The position numbers were made by a program, and so were the translations under genes. From assembly GCA_030549205.1 (NCBI GenBank), contig JAUKTV010000011.1:124001-188000 (forward strand): DNA of 64,000 nt. Direction: 5' to 3'. Under the pieces are notes generated by a model. That model searched no databases, was not told the origin of the DNA, and saw only the letters and a list, made by a program, of their open reading frames with translations. The number at the start of each line of letters is the position of its first letter. Within the stretch, counting starts at the first letter, position 1. Positions 12,268-22,886 of this stretch are shown here, one piece after another. This stretch comes from Apiosordaria backusii. Lineage: Eukaryota; Ascomycota; Sordariomycetes; Sordariales; Lasiosphaeriaceae.

Positions 12268-13286
12268 GATGGCTTTTTGCTCTCACCGCGGCGTGGTCAG
12301 AGCAGAAATTGAAAAGGGGGAATCCGAATTTTACTTCGTTAAGACGTTGAGATGGGGAGGGGCCGGCCTTCTTGTGTAACCACGGAACTTCCGCCACATA
12401 TGTAGCGAAGAATGTCTTGTGCGAGATCGTCGGCCAACCAGCGACCTAGGCGGACATCCGGGCGAGTTTACACCTAGTCAGAAGCTGGAGGATATCTCAA
12501 CACAAGACGTCTCCAAAGGGGATGAAAAGTGAAGGTGCAAAGAACTCGAGCAAAGGGGCCAAGGTAATTAATGTAATTTGAGCTGGCCTGTTCGGCTGTA
12601 GGTCTCACAAGCTGCAGGAACGGGTCTGCGATGGACAACACGGCAGGCTCATGTTCGTCCCAACATCACTTTTCGAGGCGCAGCTGTTGCGGAACGTGCC
12701 TGGTAGCTGCAAACCAAGCTGAAGAGAACAGAATTCGCCCAAACGGTCAATGATATGCGTTGATGAACATTCAGAAAAGAAGGGAGGGTTCCGACCCAAA
12801 ATCACCCAGGTGGGAGGCTCCTGCACTGCCCGGCATCATTCCCGAGTGCCATTGCAGTGGTCAAAACGCCCAAGCAATGGTCCGATCCACTGACGAGCTT
12901 CCTGAAACTGGGCATTTTTTGCAACTGACCAACTGGCAACGTCACTCCCAAGTTGTGTGGAAGTCCGAGCTTGTCAGCCAATCATATCCGAAGAAGCCTA
13001 AATAGCGGACACCTGCACAGGCCTTGTGTAAGTTTAATCAGTGGTAAATGGCGGGGCCGGGTCAGGTGACGGCGCGACAGCGATAACGCGACCTCCAATG
13101 TCACAGCGCGTCAACCCATTTAGAGTCAAATATACAACCTGGCAATTACCGGAATCGCCCTATCGCCGACTGCCTGGAAACGATACAATTTTGTTGCGGA
13201 GCCACTACCGTGTAACCCAGCAACTCTTGACGCTTGCAACAGCTATGTGGCGATGGTGAGGCACAGTATCGACATGCTCTTCGACA
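12268..13286. other. Divergent promoter region
   Basis: About 1 kb between the divergently transcribed BAR-SH3 gene and the Mte1/Dbl2-like gene. No coding sequence is seen. It must hold both promoters. I could not pick out specific sites. Confidence 0.5.
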
Positions 13287-16200
13287 ATGCCCACCATCAC
13301 TTCATCGGGAGCTAGACGAGAGCTCGCCGGTGGTGGGAGCAGTGCTCCAGTGCTGGAATTCCTCTGTCTTTTTACACATGATCTGCAGAGGAAACAGAAG
13401 AGATGGCAAGATGGCCGGCTCAAATATCACACGTTCAACAAACGGGTTATGGTGTACGATGACCGAGGAAACTCAGTCGGGGATATGCACTGGCAGCGAG
13501 ACTGGGAATTTGACGAGGGCGAAGAAATCAAGCTGGATCGGGGAGGGGTTATTGTACAGGTGCAGGAATGTGTTGGACGTCAGAATCAAGACTTGACTGA
13601 GCTCTTGGACAAGAGAGCGAAGGAAAAGGAGGAACGTCAAAGTCGTACGGCGGCGAGGATGGCTCCTGCTGCTTTCGGGCTTCATACACCAGCACTTTCA
13701 TCACGGGTGTATCCAGCCCAACTTGTCGGTCCCGGATCTCATCATCGGCGTCTTGACCAAGTACTGACCCCGACGGGACACCATGGACGAGCTGTGGTGC
13801 CCACCGAGTCCCCTTTTGAGCAGCGTCAGCGTGACCAGGAGACACCTGATGACAAAAAGGAGGCACCCTCATCAAAAAGGAGAAAATACGATGACACACC
13901 CCCAAGTAAACTAGGCTACGCTCAGAGTTTGTTTGGCGCCCCCTTGACCCTCTCGGTGGTGCCCATGAGTTCGGCTCCTATCCGGCGACCCACGGCAACA
14001 GCGGCGCGGATGCATTCCGAACCAGCTTCCTCTCAAGAAGAGGGTCCGAAGGCAAATGAGTCCCGAGAGCAGGAGGCCCATTCGTTGAAGAGGAGAAAAC
14101 GCGATGATATGCCAAGTAAAATGGGTTATTCTCAGAGTCTCTTCGGCGCTTCCCTCAATTTATCGGCGGCCCCTATGAGTTCAGCTTCGATTCCCCGACG
14201 AACTACATCGGCAACACGCGTACGTTCAGAAGCGCCTTCCTCACAAGAAGAGGGCCCACAGCAGAAAGACACCGTTGAGGAGGTCCAGGAAACTCCAGTT
14301 AACCTTTCTGTACGGGCTGGTTTGTCGCGTGCTACTGCAACAGCACCTCTTCTAAAGACTCCCCTACAACCCTTGAAAAGAGCCCCAGAACCCCCAGGAC
14401 AGAACAAGGCTGTTAGAATTCGCGCAGGGCAAATGAAAGTAGCTGTTGAGGCGCAAACAGAAAATATTGGCACAAATTCGAGCTTTGAGGAAGATGTGTC
14501 CTTGGCATCTATGAACCAAAGCACCTCGAAACCTGACGGCAGAGATCGGGCCCGTGGTCAGAAAGCGGCACCAAAATCTAAACAGTCACCCCCGCCGATC
14601 GTCGTCCTTGATGACGAGGAAGATGATGGCGCCATTATCAACAATGGCGAAAACCACACCAGCATCCACAACAACGGTTATGACGGAGAAAATCATGATG
14701 CTGCCCTGGACTTACCTCCAGAACGTTCCAAAAAGCCCACGTCCAAGGCGGCCTCAGCAAAAGCAGCCCCTGCCAGAAGGCAACCAAAAACGTCGAAAAG
14801 TACGAAGAGCAGCAGAACAACAAAAGCCCAGAACGCGGGCCCAGAGGACGCATTCGAAGAAGAGAGGGAAACCACAGTAGGACTGTACATGCCACCAGAA
14901 GGGCCAAGGGCACAGTTGCGTATTCAGCCGCGCCAGAAGCGTGGCCTACTCGTGTCGTCAGAGAAAGGCAACAAGGCTAAGAAGTCCAAAGTACACCACG
15001 AGGATAATCACGCCGAATTAGAATACCAGACAGACCACCGAGAGGCCATTGTTCGCCATAAATATTCCGAGCCTCCTGCTTCAAAGTCAAGACCCACAGC
15101 AACATCCGAGGACAACGATCCTTTTGCATCTTTTGCTGAGCCAAGTACGGTTCATAAGCTCACGAGCCTGCGTCGTCAGCGAGAAGCAATCGGTCCGGTA
15201 GTCAGGAACGAAAGTGATTCCCTCAGAACCACACCAGAAATCCTGGTAAGTTCCCAGACGGTCATTGAGAACAGGCCACCAAATGTCGGAGCCAATGAGG
15301 GTCCACCAGTGAACTCTGGAAATGCGGTCTCTGTTCCTGCCTCTGCAGCTTTGGGGAAGAACAAGACGGGAGCCAATGGCAAGGGTTCGGCAGGGCCACA
15401 AGGCACAACGCGGGTATGTAAGAGACCACCAGCACCACAAAAGACGGCTGGTTTAGTCGAAGATACCACCCAGGACCAGAGAAACACAGTGCAATCGTCG
15501 GGCTCGCCGCAAGCCCCACCATCACGGAGCACCCGACAGGACAACAGCCCGGGGCATTTGCAAGCAGATACCACCGATGATGAAGACATCGATGAGAGGC
15601 CCCGAGCTCGTCAGACCAGGAAAAGAGTCACGTTGGCATTGGATGAAAGCAATGATGAGAAGATACCAACCCGCAGAACCAGAAAACGAATGACAATGGC
15701 ATCAGACGGAAGTGACGATGAAGGGTCGGCGACCCGCCAGAGCACTAGCCAAAAACCGTCAGTTTCGGGTGAGAGCGATGTTGAAGAACGTCCAACGCGT
15801 CAAAGTAAGAGACACACAAGAAAGACGTTTGACGAAAGCGATGAAGGCCGATATACTCGTCAGACCAGGGGAAGACCGACGGCGGCCGTGGAAGAAAGCG
15901 ATAGCGATGAGCTTCCCCAGGTGCCCGTTGGTCCAAGGCTGGCAAAACTCAGGAAAAGCGTCAAGAGCAGGGAAGTCATCGGCTTCGTTCCGTCAAGTTC
16001 CCCCGTTATGGAGGCGGTCATCATAGCAGAGCCTAGGCCGCCCATTATCACTGCCCCTTCACCAGCCCCTGTTCCAACCCCTAACTTGATGGAGACACAC
16101 CCTGTTGTAGACAGGACCGATGTTGATTCATTGGCCAACATCACTGACCGGACTATCACCGAGCCAGGGACGAATGTTCCTGAGCGAGAGCTCGTGACTG

Positions 16201-17003
16201 CGGGTGTTGTGCATAATTCACCGGCAAGCAAGGCATCACCCCCCTTGGCCCCCTTGAAGTCAACAACGGACATAGCTTCGGATGTTCAACGGGACAACTC
16301 GTATCCTACCATCGCAAGCCGAGGAGCACCGGTCAACAAATCTGCCCAAGACCACACACCAGTTCACGTCGAGCAATCTATTCGTGATCCCCCGAGTGGC
16401 AAATCCCCGCACCACCATGTCGCTTCTGCTTCAGGGGTGGATAAGGCTGGGCAGTCTGCAGTCGCTCATCAGCAGACCATGTCATTGCTTGATACAAACC
16501 TGACGTCTCTATCAGCGGCACCGCTCTCTGACAAGGGACCTGGTTTGATTACAGAAGAAGTGGAGGGTGCCTTAAGGTCACACAAACCCGTCAGTCATCC
16601 AGAGGTGCATGAGCACCTAATTGCCGTCCCGCGGGATGTTGGGGTTTCTTCGGTTACATCAGATAACCCTAGCGGTCAAGGGCCGAATGTTCCACCTGCT
16701 GTCAATGCTCGACCAAAGATCACGAACCCGGCCACACGAGGCCGTAAGGCTGCACTAAAGTCACACGCTGCAGGCCAAGTCCCTCAATCTATCTTACCAT
16801 TAGAACCCACACCTGTACGGCTGACTATGCGGCCACCTGAGACCACACGGCCCGAAGCTGCCGCCGGTGGGCGCCCTAAATATAAGATGCAGCTACCAGG
16901 CTTTACCTCGGCGAAGGAGACCGCGAGGGACTCTGCGGGGGATGTCGGTCCTTGGAGCAGGGAGGCTCATGACCTCTTTGGGAGTGGCCGGCCTTCAGCG
17001 TGA
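13287..17003 (+). CDS. DUF2439 protein related to Mte1/Dbl2/ZGRF1 N-terminus
   Basis: One uninterrupted frame of 1238 codons. Residues about 22-108 form a DUF2439 domain (VLEFLCLFTHDLQRKQKRWQ, GRLKYHTFNKRVMVYDDRGN), the domain found in yeast Mte1, fission yeast Dbl2 and the N-terminus of human ZGRF1. Those proteins bind branched DNA and guide Mph1/Fml1-type helicases in recombination and replication-fork repair, so a nuclear genome-stability role is inferred. A duplicated unit lies at about 196-254 and 267-325, each with a KRRK-type basic patch followed by SKLGYAQSLFGAPLTLS or SKMGYSQSLFGASLNLS. Residues about 770-870 hold short alternating basic/acidic repeats (RQTRKRVTLALDES, RRTRKRMTMASDGSDDE). 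The C-terminus GPWSREAHDLFGSGRP resembles the conserved tail of fungal members. No helicase domain is present, unlike ZGRF1. The rest is probably disordered. Confidence 0.9.
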   Translation: MPTITSSGARRELAGGGSSAPVLEFLCLFTHDLQRKQKRWQDGRLKYHTFNKRVMVYDDRGNSVGDMHWQRDWEFDEGEEIKLDRGGVIVQVQECVGRQNQDLTELLDKRAKEKEERQSRTAARMAPAAFGLHTPALSSRVYPAQLVGPGSHHRRLDQVLTPTGHHGRAVVPTESPFEQRQRDQETPDDKKEAPSSKRRKYDDTPPSKLGYAQSLFGAPLTLSVVPMSSAPIRRPTATAARMHSEPASSQEEGPKANESREQEAHSLKRRKRDDMPSKMGYSQSLFGASLNLSAAPMSSASIPRRTTSATRVRSEAPSSQEEGPQQKDTVEEVQETPVNLSVRAGLSRATATAPLLKTPLQPLKRAPEPPGQNKAVRIRAGQMKVAVEAQTENIGTNSSFEEDVSLASMNQSTSKPDGRDRARGQKAAPKSKQSPPPIVVLDDEEDDGAIINNGENHTSIHNNGYDGENHDAALDLPPERSKKPTSKAASAKAAPARRQPKTSKSTKSSRTTKAQNAGPEDAFEEERETTVGLYMPPEGPRAQLRIQPRQKRGLLVSSEKGNKAKKSKVHHEDNHAELEYQTDHREAIVRHKYSEPPASKSRPTATSEDNDPFASFAEPSTVHKLTSLRRQREAIGPVVRNESDSLRTTPEILVSSQTVIENRPPNVGANEGPPVNSGNAVSVPASAALGKNKTGANGKGSAGPQGTTRVCKRPPAPQKTAGLVEDTTQDQRNTVQSSGSPQAPPSRSTRQDNSPGHLQADTTDDEDIDERPRARQTRKRVTLALDESNDEKIPTRRTRKRMTMASDGSDDEGSATRQSTSQKPSVSGESDVEERPTRQSKRHTRKTFDESDEGRYTRQTRGRPTAAVEESDSDELPQVPVGPRLAKLRKSVKSREVIGFVPSSSPVMEAVIIAEPRPPIITAPSPAPVPTPNLMETHPVVDRTDVDSLANITDRTITEPGTNVPERELVTAGVVHNSPASKASPPLAPLKSTTDIASDVQRDNSYPTIASRGAPVNKSAQDHTPVHVEQSIRDPPSGKSPHHHVASASGVDKAGQSAVAHQQTMSLLDTNLTSLSAAPLSDKGPGLITEEVEGALRSHKPVSHPEVHEHLIAVPRDVGVSSVTSDNPSGQGPNVPPAVNARPKITNPATRGRKAALKSHAAGQVPQSILPLEPTPVRLTMRPPETTRPEAAAGGRPKYKMQLPGFTSAKETARDSAGDVGPWSREAHDLFGSGRPSA

Positions 17004-20000
17004 GGCTTAGATCGTTGGTCAATACACTGGGCTTTAGGGTGCGGGCAATGAATATTTTCTGAGGTAATCAGCTCGGCTGAGTTTTGAAGGTATTCAGGGA
17101 TGTCCAGCTATTCCGGGAGCATGAAGAGTATCTTACGGGTCAAGTTGCTGTAATGTTTGCTTTGGGTACATGCTCATTATTTACACCGTTGCGCTATCCT
17201 TATATTATTGGTAGCTGAAGCTACATACGAATTTATGTTGAGACGAACAGAATAGAACCACAGACTAACAAGTTACCATCTCAACGCTGTGTTCGGTCCA
17301 GTCTACTGGCTGAGGACGTGATATCATCATCTTGTCAACAAAGCACTGCGGAGGGGATACTGCATGTCTTTTGCACCACGTTGAGCCCACGCACATCACA
17401 GGTACAACCACTTCATGTTCCCAACTGGCTGCGTGCCTGACTTGAGGTCCGCAGGTGCCGGTAGGTGGGACACGAGGGAACAACGGCTTCCAACCTCCTC
17501 ACCGTCTACCTGGTAATTTCAAATAGCTAGTTACATCACACCAAGCTCGGGAAATAACTGCCACACAACCTAGGGGTGGAGGTAGTCAACCATACGGGCG
17601 GTAATGTCCATTCCCGGTTGCCTAAGGCATGCCGTACAACAGTTATACCTATCGAATCACAAGTCTTTACAGGGCACTTTTCATCTCACAACAGCAGGGC
17701 TAGGTATTTTAGAGGCTTCATGACCTGTCCCATCAGATCGGCAGATCAAGAGAGTTACCCCTTCCTACCTTCGGCTACGATTTCCCCATTCGGGCCTTTC
17801 AACGATGTCAGCTGCATCAATAAAGCCATGGTCAAGGAGGCTATGGTGAGAGGAGTATTACTGCAGCAAAATATCACTCTTAATGGGATGTTCCCCATGC
17901 CTTCTAGCCAAGCAGAGTCCTTTGATTGGATGAAGTATGGGACTCTTGGATATACCGGAAGTATTTCCACCCCAGAATGTCACACAAGACTCTGATATTG
18001 CTTCCTTGCTTTCCCTCCCTCCCAACCCGAACCACCAGAGCCTCGTGGTTACTCTTTGTGGGTACTGCTCGGACTAATGGACCACCCGGCCTGTAACTTT
18101 CATCAATCCCCAAATTCTCCCCAACCGGAACCGGTTCCGTCTGGTTTCCATATTGCCATCCACATGACTCAGCCGCAGTGGCATCGAACGCACAATACGA
18201 CGTCGATACGGGGGGCTGTTCTAACCCTCCTTTACCAAGAAGACGAGAGGAAGAGACGGTCTCTTTTCCTTGCGCCACGCCCTCACTGGCTATTGTCTCC
18301 AGGTTGTTTCGTTGAAGGTTGAGCAACCACCCCGACCAAGGATCACAGCGGCATATGACTTACAGCAAAAAGGCCAGCAACCAGGGGCCGCCGTTTTCTA
18401 GACCGTATTCACCCACCCATCAAAGGGAAAAAGAAAATAGTAACCGGGGAACTACGACATTGTATGTACATGGCATATGGTACATACATGTATACACACA
18501 ACTGAAAGTTACACGGCCGCAAGGCTCGACCCGGCTCGCCTATTTACATACACCTACCTCTCTGTCTATCAAGCCTCAGCCCCACCCCAACAATTGAAGA
18601 GAGAGAGACATACGATCTATCCAGTTGGTTTGGTTGGCCCAACTTGACCAAAATACAACATCAAAAAACAAAGTCGAATTGGACAATCTTATTGGGGAGA
18701 AACAGAGGGAAATCGGATGAGAAAGGCCAGGTGGGTGGGGCCCAATGGGGATGGAATTATCCTCCACCCCAGAGTGAGAGAGACGGCTAGCCCAACAGAG
18801 ATGAGATTTCCATATTACACCCCGAAAAATAAGGCCGAACGAATGAACCTTATAGGTGAGTGAGTAAAAGGTCACAGAATACGGATGAGATGGAAAAGGG
18901 TAAGAGAAAGTAGGTGGTACAAGGCACAGGGGGGAGCAAATGGCCGAAAAGCACATTTCTCTCTCTCTCGAATGCATGGTGGACGGTACGGATAGATAGG
19001 ATGTGCATGAGAAGATGCACGCGTGGTGGATGAGAGCAGATGCGAGGGAATGACGAAGCACACATCTGTGGATGGGATAGGATGTGATGGGATGAACCAA
19101 AAAACCCCAAGACTTGACGCACGTTCGGGATCACATCTTGCAACCTGGAACCCTGTAGGGCTGAAGAAGAACTTGAGACCTGTTTGGTGGATTGGTTCCA
19201 AGAGTGTGGAACACGAATGCATGGGAAACATCAGCGCTAAACCATGTGGGGATTAGAAAGCTGATGACTTCCTAGAAGGGCAGCTGAGTAGCCAACGAGA
19301 TGTGATTGATGTTTGGGATCGGGTGAGAGGAGCAAGATGTGATGGGATTGCAAAGGCTTAAAGTGGGCTATTACGAAATGTCAGATGATGGATGCAGCCA
19401 CTGTAGCATTAGGTATAGAGGGAAAGATGCTGGGGAGGAAATGTGGGAAAAGTGAGTTGGAGTTGAGGTGAAGATGGAATTTCCATCTGAGTTTAGCGTC
19501 TCCAAATGCCACGTTTGGTCTCCCACCAATTGACAGCAGACTCGCTTTGATGCAAAAGATGGCTGCTGACGCAGCTCCACACGTCTCTTTAATTGCATTA
19601 AGCCAAAAACCACTTACACGGTACGATCAACCGCGGGGCACTCCCCTATCTTTCTCTCCCACTCGTCAATTCGTTTGCCCGGCGGCTTTCGTGGTGCGCG
19701 AACTACTCCAACACAAACAGCCCGAAACACACGTCCTCAAGGAAAGAAACGCTTCCCGCTACCGTCTTTCTGGCGGTGAAGAAAAGCCTTTTCCACCTCA
19801 TGGCTCCCTCCACGCTCTCCGGGTCACCGAGTCTCCACAGATTGCAGTGACTACGCCGTTTCGAAGTGGTCGCGTTCAACCGTTTGGCCTGGGGGAATGA
19901 TGCGGCGTTTCTGGTCTTGTGCTCCTGTTCCCCCCGCTCTCTCTGGCTGACGTGTTGGCTGGGAACTCTTCAGCTTGTTGGTCTTTGGTCACCCACGCCG

Positions 20001-20872
20001 CCGCACCTACACAGTATACACACCCGGCTCGCCATCCCCCCTTGTCATTACCTAGCTGTGTAAGTGATCAAAGCGGATGGAGGCGGGTTTGAATGGTGTG
20101 GATGCTGGGATTACTGCGGTATGGTTTATGGATGGGGTTGCATTCACGCCTTGTCACTAGACACCCCATCTCCCACCTCGCCGCCCATCGCCCCGTCAGT
20201 TTTCGGATATGAGGACCGCCGTTCACCATCACGTTCGTGAATCGGGAGGGGGGGGCCTTGCATGGGTGGGGGGAGGGGCCACCGCTCGGACTCGACGACG
20301 CCGTACACTACACACCTCTCGACCATGGAGAATGGTGGTAGGTACGTGATGAGAGTACGCCATGCTTCCTTTTCTGGGTCAATCACACGAAAGCGAGAGA
20401 AGTCTCTTGCTTCTTGGTTCCTTGCCATCCATGTCGAGACATGGATATTTAGTTTCGTTAGGTCCCGACTGTTCGGGTCGCCTTTTTTCTGGGCACGTCG
20501 ATTTCAGCGCGCTGTTGCCAAAGCAGGCTGTGTGCGCCTTGAGGAGTTGGTCTGCCTTGTCTTGCTGGCAGATACAAGATTCAGACAAGCTGCTGTTTCT
20601 TTTATGACCCTGCCTATCCCGGGATTTTTGTTTCTCTCCCCTCCATCATTCTTCGTGACTTTTGCAGCTAGTTGTAGGGGTGGTGATCGATCAAATCCTC
20701 AGCGTTGTCATCCCCTACTCTCTGATCTGTTGCCCTTTTCTTTTGTTACTCTATATCTGATAGATGATTCGACCTTCTCGACTGTTGGGTGATACCTGAT
20801 ACCACAGCCTTGTCTCTTTGGTCCTACGTCCCACCTTGCAGCTTTACTGCCTCATTGTTTCCCTCATCGACG
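17004..20872. other. Long intergenic region, no gene supported
   Basis: About 3.9 kb. Open frames at 17576-17995, 17904-18326, 18576-19231 and 20144-20792 lack motifs and overlap each other on both strands. The last 400-500 bases, rich in T and C, are likely the leader of the gene starting at 20873. Confidence 0.5.
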
Positions 20873-22886
20873 ATGCCCCCGATGACCCGGCCGCAAAAAC
20901 GCAAGCGTGGCTCCAGCGTATCTGCGCCCGCGCCCAGGCAGAAACGATTCTCATGGCGAGGAAAGGGTCCCGTCCCTCGGCCCACCCCGAACGAGGAAAC
21001 CCAGGAGCTCTACAACATCTGGCAGGAGGCCGAACGTGAAGTGAATTATGAGGAGATACGCAGGCTCAACGAGGGAGCGACCTTTGTCGGCCACAATGAA
21101 TTCCTCTCCCCTTCACAGGCAACATCAAGGTCTCAGTCACCTTCCTGTACCAGCGCTACGCATTCAGTCACGAAGACGATGACACACATTGATCTCGACC
21201 AAGGAAGCTCGGATCTCGACCAAGGAAGATCGGATCTCGGCCAACGAAGGTCGAAGTCCAAAAAGAAGCGAGCCACGCGTACCAAACCGTTGAGCAAGCC
21301 TGCAAAGGCCAAAGCTGCATTCATACGCAAGCTGGGGGCTTGCGAGGACTGCAGGACGCGGCGAATCGGGGTAAGATTATGCCACCCCATCTGTATCGCT
21401 TACGTTGTCACTAATACTAGCCTTGTAGTGCACGCGGGAGCACTGGGACCTCAAACTGTTCGAAGACGTATGGAGGGTCACCCACGGACCATTACCCGAA
21501 GAAATAGAGATCAAACCCACTCCACCCCCTGAATACTTCAAGAGTGAATGGCAGATCCCCCGAGGTCTGCCTCCCGAACCGCCCAAATCAGCCCCTGCGC
21601 CGGAGCCAGAAATAAGCAATCCATATCATTCTCGTTACAGCGAGCTGGATGACCTCGCTGGTGTTGGAGGGCAGGTCGCCTATCGCACTGTCAGGGAACT
21701 AGAGAGAGAACTAGAGGCAGTGGATGAGGAGATCGACAACTTTTTGGAGAGCTTGCAGGAATACGACGAGCCGCCGCTTGCGGCCGCCGGGTTCACTGAG
21801 AGATATTTCGAATTCGCGTTTGAGGCCGACTTCGGCTACGCCGGCATCAGCTTCGCCGACATCACTCAGCCTACACGTCCCCCTTACGTCAATCCCGAGC
21901 CAGAGGGCACGTCCTGGCTTGCAGTGGCCAACTATCATTACATCCCAATCTGTAAACAAACATTCACTTTTATCAGGCAAGAGCAGTTTGAATGTCTTGG
22001 CACCTTCCCCCTCGAGAACAACGGTGGTGAATTCACCTGTGGAGACCGCTACAACACCCTGGAGTCGCTTACCGAGCATTTCTTCAACGTTCACTACGTC
22101 TTTGAGAACCCCCAGGAAAGAGGAAAGTGCCTGAGCTGCGGGCTCGACTGGGACTTGGGCGGCCCCGAAGAACTGACCGAGCCTTGTAAGCAGTGCGGCC
22201 GAGACCAACATGAGAAGTGGTACTGGGGGTTCATCAACAAGGCCACGCCGCCGAGCTTGACGTCGGGTACCACGGAGGTGAGGGTTACTGGCCCGGACGG
22301 GATGCAGCAAGGAGGGCCGCCGTTTATGGACCAGTTGACAAACCCATATGGCCAGGACAATGGCGGCGGGTATGGTTTTGATGGTGGATTTTCGTTTGGA
22401 GGTTATGGGGATTATGGGCTGCATGGGATTGGCGACAATCAGTATCATAAGGCGGCTCGACATGAGATGAAGATGAAGCATTCGTATAGACTCGACGCCA
22501 ACATCACGAGCAAAACAACCCCTCTTCTCGGTTCCAATTCGGCTTTTCCTCTCCTTGTTGGGTTCTCTTTCCTCTCGGTCATGATCACCCACCTGTATTT
22601 GAACACCGGGTCCGCTTGTCGGCACTCGTCCCCGTCGGCAGACTTCGATCTCGATCTATGGGCAGCTTTTATTCCGGAGCTGTCAATTGCTTGCATCGCA
22701 GCTGGGTTGGCTGCGACCTGGCTGATTCAACATGCCGTTCGGTATCGGGCAGATTCGGTATGTCTTAGCTTTCTGTTTCCTGATTGATTTGCATGATCGC
22801 TAACCATCTGGTAGTTATTTGATACCCTGGAAACTGCCCGAGTTGAGGCTCTCGAGGGCTCTGCAAGGGCCGCAGTGGCTGCGTGA
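20873..22886 (+). CDS. Variant zinc-cluster protein with C-terminal membrane segments
   Basis: Exons 20873-21370, 21429-22757 and 22815-22886 join in phase 0 to give 632 residues. Donors are GTAAGA and GTATGT; acceptors are TGTAG and GGTAG. After a basic N-terminus (RPQKRKRG; KSKKKRATRTK), C157-X2-C160-X6-C167-X3-H171 forms a half-size zinc cluster (ACEDCRTRRIG, then CTREHWDL). The first intron lies exactly before C167. Further in are a C2H2-like cluster, C355/C370/H383/H388, and a C-X2-C-X15-C-X2-C cluster at C400/C403/C419/C422. Two hydrophobic segments (about 537-556 and 576-603) precede a short tail (LFDTLETARVEALEG). The start was taken at the ATG before PPMTRPQKRKRG, because the in-frame upstream codons read as leader. 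Function is unknown. The zinc clusters suggest nucleic-acid or protein binding, and the tail suggests membrane anchoring. It lies tandem to a gene with the same cluster. Confidence 0.75.

Noticed and set aside
20144..20428. 94-codon minus-strand frame beginning MARNQEARDF
   Set aside because: Fairly protein-like at its start, but no motif, no splice partner, and an equally open plus-strand frame overlaps it.
21711..22625. 304-codon minus-strand open frame
   Set aside because: Entirely antisense to the exon of the zinc-cluster gene at 20873-22886; no motif.
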